A program made the position numbers and the translations under genes. 64,000 nucleotides of DNA. Source: Gavia stellata. Lineage: Eukaryota; Chordata; Aves; Gaviiformes; Gaviidae. Shown piece by piece: positions 26,584-36,806 of this stretch. Each line of letters begins with the position of its first letter. Within the stretch, counting starts at the first letter, position 1. Under the pieces are notes generated by a model that made no database searches, was not told where the DNA came from, and was given only the letters and a program-made list of their open reading frames with translations. The stretch lies in contig NC_082594.1 in the NCBI RefSeq assembly GCF_030936135.1, positions 17,261,553-17,325,552 of the forward strand, written 5' to 3'.

Positions 26584-27416
26584 AATTTATCTGTCTTTAC
26601 AGCATTTCTCCTGAATCCTCTTCAGTGGAGCAGTTTGCTGTACTTGTAAGCAACCTGGAGTCTTTCAAATAAAAGACCTCTGTGTTACTAAAATGTGTAT
26701 AAAATAGTAGTGACTTGTCCATTTAAAATTCAGTTGAATACCTGAATAGATAGAAAAGCATATTGGTCCTGGAGACCCAAGAAGATAGGTAAGAAGTTGT
26801 AACTGCTATAAATTCTGTAGTCACTGTCCTTCTCACCCTTCACCTGCATCCCTGGTATTCATTTACTGACTGCACTTCTGTTCTCCGATTCCTGATCTGT
26901 TGCTTTTCTGTTGTTGGTCTTTTATCGTAACAGATGGCCTTGCATGTTGGTCATACTCATCCACCATGTGGGGGATGCTGGGAGGAGCTTCTTTAGTGGA
27001 AAACCCAAAGTGATGCTGTATTGTTTCTTCTTGAGGAAGAGGAGGAGGTGGTGGAGCCAGGCAGCCAGCCTCTGTCCACTCAGGCTGCTCTCATCTGCTG
27101 CCCAGTTTCCCTATTTTCATCTCTCTATACTTGGTTAAGTATCATAGTTAACTGCTTCCAGCTTTTTTTATATTGATTGTCACAAGAGTGTGTACTACCT
27201 GCCTTACTAGTCTAGTCCTCCTGTTGCCATCTCTCCCTTGAAATTCTACCCAGCTCTATGACTGAATGTTGAACCTCAGACCTTTTCCAGTGTTTTGGGT
27301 ACAAAATGACCTTGACACTACTAATTCATTTTGTGGACATGGCCACCTCACCTTTCTTTGCCATTACCTACAGTGAGATGAACAAACTCCCTTCCAGGTA
27401 CCTGAACTTAGAGTTT
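26584..27416. other. Spacer between two CR1 copies, no gene recognised
   Basis: Unremarkable AT-balanced sequence. A short frame at 26.9–27.1 kb has no domain. Confidence 0.5.
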
Positions 27417-27842
27417 CTGAAGCACCTCTCCTATGAAGACAGGCTGAGAGAGTTGGGGTTATTCAGCCTGCAGAAGAGAAGGCTCCAGGGAGACCTTATA
27501 GCAGCCTTCCAGTACCTGAAGGGGGCCTACAAGAAAGCTGGAGAGGGACTTTTTACAAGGGCGTATAGTGATAGGGCAAGGGGTAATGGCTTTAGGCTGA
27601 AAGAGGGTAGGTTTAGATTAGATATTAGGAAAAAATTCTTCACGATGAGGGTGGTGAGGCACTGGAACAGGTTGCTCAGAGCAGCTGTGGATGCCCCAAC
27701 CCTGGAAGTGTTCAAGGCCAGGTTGGATGGGGCTTTGAGCAACCTGGTCTAGTGGAAGGAGTCCCTGCCCATGGCAGGGGAGTTGGAACTAGATGGTCTT
27801 TAAGGTCCCTTCCAATCCAAACCATTCTATGATTGTATGATT
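27417..27842 (+). mobile_element. CR1 LINE 3' fragment with open ORF2 C-terminus
   Basis: The open frame carries CR1 ORF2 C-terminal landmarks in order: LSYEDRLRELGLFSL, KRRLQGDLIAAFQYLKGAY, SDRARGNGFRLKEGRFRLDI, VVRHWNRL and ALSNLV with a stop at 27,750. The 3'UTR (GGAACTAGATGGTCTTTAAG, TCCCTTCCAATCCAAACCA) ends in about two degenerate octamers. The lack of stops suggests moderate age. The frame upstream of about 27,417 is not CR1-like, so the insertion is 5'-truncated there. Confidence 0.93.
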
Positions 27843-30295
27843 TTTAACTGTGTCATTTCTGACTGGTGGGATCTAACTGCTAGTCCTTGGAGAAAGGATG
27901 AGATGCTAAAAGGATGGCAAATAGGAAGTAAGATGGAAAAGTCTGAGGTGTATCCCTGTGCCAAAGTCAAAGAGCAATGAAAAGAAGATAATTTTGTTAG
28001 GAATATTTCACCTATAGGTTTTGCCCTCATATCACACAATTCTATAAAGATATGCAAGAACATAAACATTGCTTTATTGAACCAAAGCAATAGTCCGTCT
28101 GGCCACAAATTCTGTCAGGTGCTTCTCAGAAAAGTGTAAACATGCCCCAATGGGATCAAACATTCCTCTGCTATAACCTCAGGGCACTAGGATGTCGTTT
28201 GTCCATAAAGGCTACAGCCCCTCCACTCTTACTTGCTTGGCAGGGCTGTTCTGGCTGTCCTTGTGATCCATGTTGCACTCTTGGACCCCATACTTGCAAT
28301 TATTCCCCTGTTAGGAAAAGGCACGTCCCACATCCTACGACTGTTTGAAAGTTGGCTGCCACTTCAGAAAAGGGCTTGAATCACAAACACTCCTACGACT
28401 GAGCAGAAAACCTTTGGAAATATTTTTTTTCACAGGCCTAGTACTGAGCAGTAGTAGTAAGTAAGATCATCAGGTCATTTCACATAATCCTTGGAATAGT
28501 TATGGGAAGCAGGTAATGGTTTTCTCCAGTACATTAAACAGGTGACTAAAGGATTTGCACTCCATTAACAGAGTAATACACAATAGCTTTCCGTGGAAGA
28601 ACGTCTAATTTATATCTTTCCTGTTTTGCAAACCAAAACTTTAGAAAATGCTTTTCAAACTTCACTTCTCTCTTTTAAGTTCTCATTTCTGTAATCTCTT
28701 CCTATATCAGTGAGATAAATATTGGTCTGAAAAGCAGTGTTCAAGTAGCTAAATTGACAGAGGAGCAAAATTAAAAATTTTCTTCTTCCTTTAACTCTCA
28801 TGCACTCTGTGATGGGGCTATCCATCAAGAGTGAGCTATCTCAGGATTGATCACAACTCTGGCACAATGTAATTACTGAACCAGAAGCATTGTATTATAT
28901 AGCATGAAATGAAATAGCAACTTTGCCCTCCACATTATGAACCAGTTGACTAATGATGGAGTGTTGCAATTAGAAAATATGGAAGTAACAAGGCAAGGTA
29001 TTCCACAATCTGCTAATGTGTAGAATAAAACCAGTGATAGTATGAAGCAGGGAAATTAAAAACAGTAAAACTGTAACAGAAAATAACAATGGTGTTCTTA
29101 ATAAGCTGTAAAAGGAGAAGATGGAAGTGTCCTCTAAAGTAGGTCAAGTTTAAAACAGTTATGTGCAGTGCATGAAAAGGGCTTCTTCTGGTCTTGTGTC
29201 AGTGGACCTGGTTTTTTTCTAATATGTTTTCTGATGGCTGAAAACTGTTGCATTCATTAGCATAGTAACTATGTCGTAGCATCCGGACATTTTGCTTTAA
29301 GAGACCAGGAAGGAAAAACGATGAGTCGGGGGTGAGAGCTGCCGCAGTCACATCACCCAGAGCTCCCTCCCCGACTCCCATTTCATGCTGCATGAGTGAC
29401 AAATGGCTAGACCACAGCATCACTGCAAGATCATCCAGTGACACTGAGCCAAAAGGACTAGTGGCATAACTAGTGGTTTGAAAAAATCATCATTTTGGTA
29501 TAAATTAGCCAAAAAAAGAATGAGAGGAAATGATGAAGTACTGTAAGTTGCCCCAAGTCAGTACTGAAGGCATTCTTCCCTGCCCTCCTCTTCTTATTTG
29601 CCTGGAGCATGTGTCTACAAATGAGTTGATTATATGGAAAAAAAAAAAGTTGGACATGTATTTCAAGATGCAATCCTTTTCCTCTTTTTTTTTAAAGCCT
29701 GGATTAAAATCTTTCTGTAGTCCTGATATCAGCTACAAACATTCTTAGTCACTGATGCAAAACAAACCTGCTAACATATGGAGGAATCTGGCCCGCTTAT
29801 GTTTTATGTTAATGTTAGCTGCAAAATTCAACAGTGCCTGAGTGATGCAGGGATTTAGACCTCCAGTGAAACCCACATTTGTCAGAGGCCATAGCTGCTG
29901 CTGCTCTCACTCTGCAAGCTTTTAAAATCAGGTTTATTTCCTCATAAGTAGCTACTTGCCTTCTTAACGCTTTGGACTCCTCAAAGGCCACTGGTTCTTG
30001 CTCTGGTTTCTGGATAACATGGTTACTGCATAACGTAACTCTTCACAAGCTGACAGCCTAATGCCAAGTCAGAGATCCATAAAAACAAATATTCATCTAA
30101 AGCAAGCAGCTCCAGCCTTTCCCGTGTCAGAGCACAGTGCCCACCAAGCCCCTTCTGCCAACTGCTGCCAACAAGAGCTCAGCGGATGAACAGTCTCAGC
30201 GGGGGCAGCAGCTTGTGCAGCTCCCCGTTCGCCGGGTAAGGTAGCCGTGGCACTGGAAAACCATTCTGGTACAGTCATGCCACTGGAGGGTCTGC
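27843..30295. other. Intergenic, no gene recognised
   Basis: At about 28,055–28,150 the sequence AAGAACATAAACATTGCTTT followed by AATAGTCCGTCTGGCC resembles an old dispersed repeat frequent in turtles and crocodiles, but the match is weak. Otherwise there are only short frames without similarity. Confidence 0.5.
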
Positions 30296-31421
30296 TTGTC
30301 CCTTCTCCTGGAGAAGCTGGCGACTCGTGGCTCAGACAGGTGCACTCTTCACTGGGTAAAAAACTGGCTGGATGGCTGAGCCCAAAGGGTTGTGGTGAAT
30401 GGAGTGAAATCCAGTTGGCGGCCGGTCACAAGCGGAGTCCCCCAGGGCTCAGTTTTGGGGCTGGTCTTGTTTAATATCTTTATCGATGGTCTGGATGAGG
30501 GGATTGAGTACACTCTCAGCAAGTTTGCAGATGACAACAAATTGGGAGGGAGTGTTGATCTGCTGGAGGGTAGGAAGGATCTGCAGAGGGATCTGGACAG
30601 GCTGGATCGATGAGCTGAGGCCAATTGTATGAGGTTCAACAAGGCCAAGTGCCGGGTCCTGCACTTTGGTCACAACAACCCCAGACAACGCTACAGGCTT
30701 GGGGAAGAGTGGCTGGAAAGCTGCCCCGCAGAAAAGGACCTGGGGGTGTTGATTGACAGCCAGCTGAATATGAGCCAGCAGTGTGCCCAGGTGGCCAAGA
30801 AGGCCAACGGCATCCTGGCTTGTATCAGAAATGGTGTGGGCAGCAGGAGCAGGGAGGTGATCGTGCCCCTGTACTCGGCGCTGGTGAGGCCGCACCTCGA
30901 GTACTGTGTTCACTTTTGGGCCCCTCACTACAAGAAGGACATTGAGGTGCTGGAGCGTGTCCAGAGAAGGGCAACGAAGCTGGTGAGGGGTCTGGAGCAC
31001 AAGTCTTATGAGGAGCGGCTGAGGGAGATGGGGTTGTTCAGTCTGGAGAAGAGGAGGCTGAGGGGAGACCTCATCACTCTCTACAATTACCTGAAAGGGG
31101 GTTGCAGAGAGGTGGGTGTTGGCCTCTTCTCCCAAGTGACGAGTGACAGGACAAGAGGAAATGGCCTCAAGTTGTGCCAGGGGAGGTTCAGGCTGGATAT
31201 TAGGAAAAATTTCTTTACTGAGAGAGTGGTGAAGCACTGGAACAGGCTGCCCAGGGAGGTGGTGGAGTCACCATCACTGGAGGTTTTTAAGGAATGTGTG
31301 GACGAGGCATTGTGGGACATGGTTTAGTGGGCATGGTGGTGTTAGTTGACGGTTGGACTTGATGGTCTACACTACTACAGGTCTTTTCCCACCGTAGTGA
31401 TTCTGTGATTCTGTGATTCTG
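30296..31421 (+). mobile_element. CR1 LINE, partial, with reverse-transcriptase C-terminal half
   Basis: This is the 3' 1.1 kb of a CR1 non-LTR retrotransposon of a different subfamily from the copies at 26 and 27 kb. In one frame it shows LLEKLATRGSD-like sequence, [12 protein letters not shown], and FADDNKLGG, the catalytic aspartate box. [59 protein letters not shown] and VVKHWNRLP follow, and the stop is near 31,327. Two in-frame TGA codons break it (30,377–30,379 and 30,611–30,613). The first looks like CpG decay of an arginine codon and the second replaces a tryptophan. The 3'UTR ends in GTGATTCTGTGATTCTG octamers at about 31,398–31,421. The copy is inactive, 5'-truncated and fairly young. 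Confidence 0.96.
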
Positions 31422-31555
31422 ATTTTTAGCCTCTGGGAAGGATTATTGCCAGAAAAATCCCAACATTTAGACTGTGTACTAACACAAGTGATGGAAAAGA
31501 TGAGGGGAAAGTAGATTTGCCATTCATCGATTGCAAGGTTATTACATTCAACTCT

Positions 31556-31828
31556 AAAAAAAGGGAAAGGGAAAGGGAAAGGGAAAGGGAAAGAAGGGAA
31601 AGGGAAAGGGAAAGGGAAAGGGAAAGGGAAAGGGAAAGGGAAAGGGAAAGGGAAAGGGAAAGGGAAAGGGAAAGGGAAAGGGAAAGGGAAAGGGAAAGGG
31701 AAAGGGAAAGGGAAAGGGAAGAAAGAAGAGGGGGGAAAGGAAAAGGAAAAGGAAAAAGAAAGAGAGAAAGAGAAAGAGAAAGAGAAAGAGAAAGAGAAAG
31801 AGAAAGAGAAAGAGAAAGAGAAAGAGAA
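31556..31828 (+). repeat. 273-nt homopurine tract, (GGGAAA)n then (AGAAAG)n
   Basis: Every base from 31,556 to 31,828 on the plus strand is A or G. The first two thirds (to about 31,720) are mostly perfect GGGAAA hexamers with one AAGAAGGG interruption near 31,591–31,598. A short GA-rich bridge leads to AGGAAAA units (about 31,738–31,757) and then AGAAAG hexamers to the end. The frames translating as ER or SF/LS repeats are artefacts of this simple repeat. Confidence 0.97.
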
Positions 31829-32479
31829 CACCATTGCATTTGACTCGAGCACTCTGTGCCTTTCTGAGTGGGGCTTCTGAGCGTGTGTGAGCTGGAGAGG
31901 CAGGTGATGTCGCTGATGCTCTTTTGTGGCAACTGCGTCTAAAGTTCCATGAAAAGGCAAAGAAGTGTGGGTTATCAGCCTCTGTTCCCTCTTGCAGGGG
32001 GGATTTTATCTGATTGATTTAGAAACTTCTTTTTTTTGGAGGTGAAACAAAATATGAACATAATTCAGCTACATTTTGAAAGGGCACCTAACAGATGATT
32101 GCCCATTTCAAGATGATGCATACAAATGACATGCGGTCCTGGATTATCCAAATACTTGGCATAGCAGCAGTGGTTTGGGCAACTTTTACCACCAGGTGAC
32201 TGGCAAACAGCCTGGTGTAACTGAGAGCCCCATGCTCTACTTGGGAAAGTTCACAGAAATGTAAGACTTAATATTCTCTCCCTCTTGGGCCTGTCATGGT
32301 ATTTCACAGAGCTGCCAGTGACAGAGAAGTTTTTTCCAACACCTGAAACAGCTCAAGGAGAGTGATACTGGCTTTGCCTCTTTTTTGCCCAGTCTTGCTA
32401 TTATCCTGAAGACAGCTACAGAAACAAAATCCAGGACACCATCACCCAGTCACACAGCTCCTAACTCCACAGGTGGGTG
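31829..32479. other. Intergenic, no gene recognised
   Basis: Unremarkable sequence between the homopurine tract and the unidentified block. No gene or repeat was recognised. Confidence 0.5.
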
Positions 32480-33800
32480 CCGGAGAACCGCCTCACTCAC
32501 TGCAGGTTGATCTGATTAGTACCACCACTATGCAAGACCTCCTGGACCGTTATTGGGTGGGTCCAATCAACTCTCCAGGTAACCGTGTAGCCTCCCTGAC
32601 ACGTCTTTAGTCGAGGGCCCAGCACAGCCCGGCTGCCTAACCTTGGCTCACGCTGATGGGAAAATTGTGAAGTTGTGAGAAAAAGCTCGGGAAGTTTGTA
32701 GAGAACAGCGAAGCAAGATAAGGTCTCTACAGCCATGTATGGGATCACCTGGCTAAACGGCTTTCGGAGCACAAAGGCGAGATGCAGGGAGTTGTGATTC
32801 GACTCAGCTTTGTCTCACCTTGACAAATCCTTATCTATGCAGAGGTGACTTGGGGGGGGGCTGCGGAAACGGCTCAGCCCGGGGTTGCCCAAACACTGCC
32901 GAAACCCGAATGGAGCCGTGAGTGACCCCTTAACAAACAAAATGCCCCGAGTACCATTCCACCACTATTCAGTAACTTTGTGTGCTAGACATATTAAATT
33001 ACCATACAGACTAAGGAGCCATCAAGGCACCAGAGATAAACCTTCATGCATAATCCTGCCCCCACCCATCAAATCAGGGAATAAAAACCGTAAGGTTTGG
33101 GCAGAAAATGGGGGAGTCTTTTTCCAAGGATACAGCTGGCCTATAGGAGATTCTTTCCCCCTTGTCCAGGACCCTGTACAAGGTAACTTCCCAGGGATTA
33201 AGAGGCCTTACCTGAGAGGGAGGGTAAGTGATTAAGAAACATACGTATGGTATTTAGCACGCTTTAAGATCATGATTAGTGCACTCTTTTTTAATATCTA
33301 GCGTGCTTGTGAATAGTGTATTTAATTGCAATAGTGCATTCCTCCATTGTATCCATAAAAACCTGCAATAGTGGCGTATTGGACCTGTGAGTGAAGTGCA
33401 AATATATTGCTAATTTGAACCCGACAGTGAAGTCTTTCTCTCCGTCACAAGCCAGAGGTGGGATAGTTGAGATAGATGTTAGTAGCACTTTGAGGATTTA
33501 AGGGGAAAAAAACCCCCATCAACATGGAGAGATTAAGAAATCCCAAAGTTAAAAAAGAAAAAAACCCAACCCTCCAAAGATGGCAACTCAGCACCATCAA
33601 AGAGCTGTGCTGGGGAGCCCTTCCTCTCGGGGTTGATGCCTGCCTGGCGGGCAAAGATACCTTGAGGTAATGAGGATACTAATATTTAGTCTGAGAGCTT
33701 TATTAAATCCTAACCATCTCTTGTTTGTCTTAATAAATAAATATTTTATACCTTGTGTATGCATTGCTTGCAGCATCTCTTTATGCACAGTGAACGTTAG
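32480..33800 (+). other. Unidentified block, possibly decayed LTR-element sequence
   Basis: GC content and texture differ from the surroundings. TATA-like ATAAAAACC occurs twice on the plus strand (near 33,080 and 33,356). Each follows short repetitive-looking U3-like sequence and is followed within about 90 bases by a GAGTCTTTTTCC-like or AAGTCTTTCTCTCC string. AATAAATAAATA near 33,732–33,743 could be a polyadenylation site. No gag, pol or env similarity is readable, and I found no confident TG...CA ends or target duplication. It could equally be an unannotated non-autonomous element or chance. Confidence 0.25.
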
Positions 33801-35676
33801 TCAAAATGGCCCAAAAATAAAGCAGGATCCCTTACTCAAAGAAATGAAGTTGCCTTTGAATCCTACTGTGCTTTCTCAGCTGTGTCCTGTTGGGAGTGTG
33901 GCTGCTGTTCATCCTGGGCTGTTCTTGGGGACCACATACACAACCTTACCCGATGACGTTCTCTGGCTGCTGTTAGGATGCTGTTAAGCATTAGCCAGTC
34001 TGTCTCCAAACTGCATTGTGAAAACACCTGGACACACTCTGCTTCTCTTCATTGATGTCTTAGCCAGGCAGAAACTGGTGGGACCCATCACTAATAAACA
34101 TCTGAAGTAGGCTTTATTTTACCCTCATTATTTGGCCTTCTGATCCTAAAATTACTGGCTAGAAACCCCTTAATGGAGTAGTGGACTTCATGGCATTTAT
34201 GAAGTTCCCGGTGCATGTTCCTGCTGCAGCACAGGTAACCACATGGCATGCACAGAGCACATGAGCCTGCCGCCTTTCGCAGCGGCTGCGAAATTGCCTG
34301 CTGCACCTCAAGCTGCGCTTTACCCCTTGCCTTCCTGGTTCATACATTCCCATGGGGGTCCACAGAGCCATCAGCACATCAGACATAACCTTGATAAAGC
34401 AGTTTGCAATGACCACTGGGGATATTGCCAGTACTCTGTTCTATCTGTCACCCACTTCACCCACCTTCCTTCTTATTAAATGTTTGATCTTCAACCCCCT
34501 TTTTTTTCTTCCCCAAATACTTGCCTTGTCCTCTGTATGTGTGTGGTTTCCCCCTTGTCTTAAAGCTGTTCCCAGTCTGGAAATGTTGCTCATTACTTAC
34601 AATCACAGGCCCTTCTTTTAAGCAGGAGTCCAAAATCTCTCCCTCTCTAATAGAGGAACTGAGTTCATGGGTATGTCCTGACTTCAGAGACATTTACACG
34701 GTCCAAATCTTGCCCTTAGGCTTTGCTGTCAAGATCCCAGGTTGGTAAATCAAGCAATTAAGCTTTAAGAGATTGCAGATTAGTATTTAAAAATATGACA
34801 TTTAAATTCAAATTAACACAAAATGACTGCAATTTTGGAATGAAAAAAGCAAGCTATAAAATTGATGTATTAAACTCTGTAATTTTCTCTAAATTCTATG
34901 TTGAAACTGTATTTTCAATGATTTATGACGATACTTAATTTCATCATTCAGTATTTTCCAAAAGGTTTTGTATAACCAATGGATGCATCATTTCCCTAGG
35001 AGGCTGAATAGTTGTTAGAAGAAGTAATTGCTTACATACTGCTCTGTTCACATTTGGAGAAGTGTTCAAATTTCTGAAACAATTCAGAATTCAGAAATGG
35101 TTCAGATTTATCTATTTTTTCCCCAAAACCTTTAATGCTTTTGGGACATAATTCCCAAGATGTCCCATGTATAATACAAACCATTATCTTAACGGTTAAC
35201 TCATTCAACTGGAGCAAAATATGAAGACAGAGGTGCTGGTACCAAGCAGCAGCATTAACTACCTGTTGGAACAGGAGCCAGACTCCACACCCGCTCCCTC
35301 CCGGCCAAGCACTGCTTACAGACAAGGCCGTAGGAAGGTTCTCCGTCCTGGCTTGGGCCTTCTGGTCACCACCTCTTGCACAGCTGGCTAGGCTGCCCCT
35401 TGCTCCGACTCACCCTGTTTGGCAGTCAGAATAGTTATCTAGAAAGTTGGTCACCTCAGGATAGAGTGATCATGAAATCCAAGTTATCCCACTGTCTGGG
35501 TAAATGCTCTAGGTACTAGGCAATCCTGACAAACTTCCTGAATTCTGCCTCTCTCATGTTTTAAAAGGGAAAGAAAAGTAATTTCTCCAAATCAAGAGAA
35601 AATGGTAATGGGCACAAAAAGCTATTTTTAATGTAAATTTGATGCATATCAAGGAGCTGAAAATGTGTCACTTTAT
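33801..35676. other. Intergenic, no gene recognised
   Basis: Short frames only, mostly AT-rich. Nothing identifiable was seen before the solo LTR. Confidence 0.55.
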
Positions 35677-35681
35677 TTCAG

Positions 35682-36801
35682 TGTATTGGGTTTGCGCGGC
35701 AAGGTTTTGGTAGTGGGGGGCTACAGGGGTGGCTTCTGTGAGAAGCTGCTAGAAGCTTCCCCCATGTCCGATAGAGCCAATGCCAGCCGGCTCCAAGATG
35801 GATCCACCGTTGGCCAACGCCAAGCCCATCAGCGACGGTGGTAGCACCTCTGGGATAACATATTTAAGAAGGGGGAAAAACAACTGCGCAACGGCAGCCG
35901 GAGAGAGGAGTGAGAATATGTGAGAGAAGCAACTCTGCAGACCCCAAGGTCAGTGAAGAAGGAGGGGAGGAGGTGCTCCAGGCGCCGGAGCAGAGATTCC
36001 CCTGCAGCCCCTGGTGAAGACCATGGTGAGGCAGGCTGTGCCCCTGCACCCATGGAGGTCCACGGTGGAGCAGATATCCACCTGCAGCCCACAGAGGACC
36101 CCACGCTGAAGCAGGTGGATGTGCCCAAAGGAGACTGTGACCCTGTGGGAAGCCCACGCTGGAGCAGGCTCCCGGCAGGACCTGTGGAGCCGTGGAGAGA
36201 GGAGCCCACACTGGAACAGGTTTGCTGGCAGGACTTGTGACCCCACGGGGGACCCACGCTGGAGCAGTCTGTTCCTGAAGGACTGCACCCCGTGGAAAGG
36301 ATCCATGCTGGAGCAGTTCGTGAAGAACTGCAGCCCGTGGGAAGGACCCACACTGGGGAGGTTCATGGAGGACTGTCTCCTGTGGGAGGGACCTCACGCT
36401 GGAGCAGGGGAAGAGAGCAAGGAGGAAGGAGCAGCAGAAACTTGTGATGAACTAATTGCAACTCCCACTCCCTGTCCGCCTGCACCGCTTTGGGGGAAGA
36501 GGTAAAGAAAATTGGGAGTGAAGTTGAGTCTGGGAAGAAGGGAGGGGTGGGGGAAGGTGTTTTAAGGTTTGTTTTTATTTTCTCATTACCCTACTCTGAT
36601 TTGATTGGTAATAAATCAAATTAATTTTTCCCCAAGTGGAGTCTGTTTTGCCCATGACAGTAATTGCTGAGTGATGTCCCTGTCCTTATCTCGACCCACA
36701 AGCTTTTTGTCATTTTTTTTTCTCCCCCTGTCCTGCTGAGGAGGGGCAGTGATAAAAGAGCTTGGTGGCTACCTGGCATCCAGCCAAGGTCAACCCACAC
36801 A
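35682..36801 (+). mobile_element. Solo LTR of an avian endogenous retrovirus, 5-bp target duplication
   Basis: A 1,120-bp element starts TGTATTGGGTTTGCG and ends GGTCAACCCACA. It is flanked on both sides by the identical pentamer TTCAG (35,677–35,681 and 36,802–36,806). A 5-bp duplication fits class III (ERVL-like) integrases, and the sequence type is one I know as widespread in bird genomes. A TATTTAAG box (35,861) and AATAAA (36,610–36,615) set the orientation as plus. About seven degenerate, roughly 50-bp repeats of a CCCACGCTGGAGCAG core occupy 36,060–36,410. No internal retroviral sequence remains, so two LTRs recombined to leave one. The open frames inside it are not genes. Confidence 0.94.
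36060..36410 (+). repeat. Degenerate tandem repeat inside the solo LTR
   Basis: The core CCCACGCTGGAGCAG or a variant recurs at about 36,100, 36,153, 36,204, 36,253, 36,302, 36,347 and 36,393. The spacing is 53, 51, 49, 49, 45 and 46 bp. Interspersed phrases such as GAGGACTG and CCTGTGGGA also recur. This is part of the LTR and not host sequence. Confidence 0.8.
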
Positions 36802-36806
36802 TTCAG

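Noticed and set aside
30449..31237. A 262-codon minus-strand frame
   Set aside because: It is antisense to the CR1 reverse-transcriptase frame, which has clear family motifs on the plus strand.
31367..31960. Long open frames with Ser-Phe/Leu or Glu-Arg repeats on both strands
   Set aside because: They are the six-frame translation of the (GGGAAA)n/(AGAAAG)n purine tract and have no coding sense.
33256..33307. 8-bp inverted repeat AGCACGCT ... AGCGTGCT with a 36-bp loop
   Set aside because: It is short and isolated, with no transposase, terminator or RNA-like pairing beyond the eight bases. Chance is the simplest reading.
35829..36505. Open frames of 100–177 codons on both strands
   Set aside because: They lie wholly inside the solo LTR and reflect its 50-bp GC-rich repeats. 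No retroviral protein is encoded.
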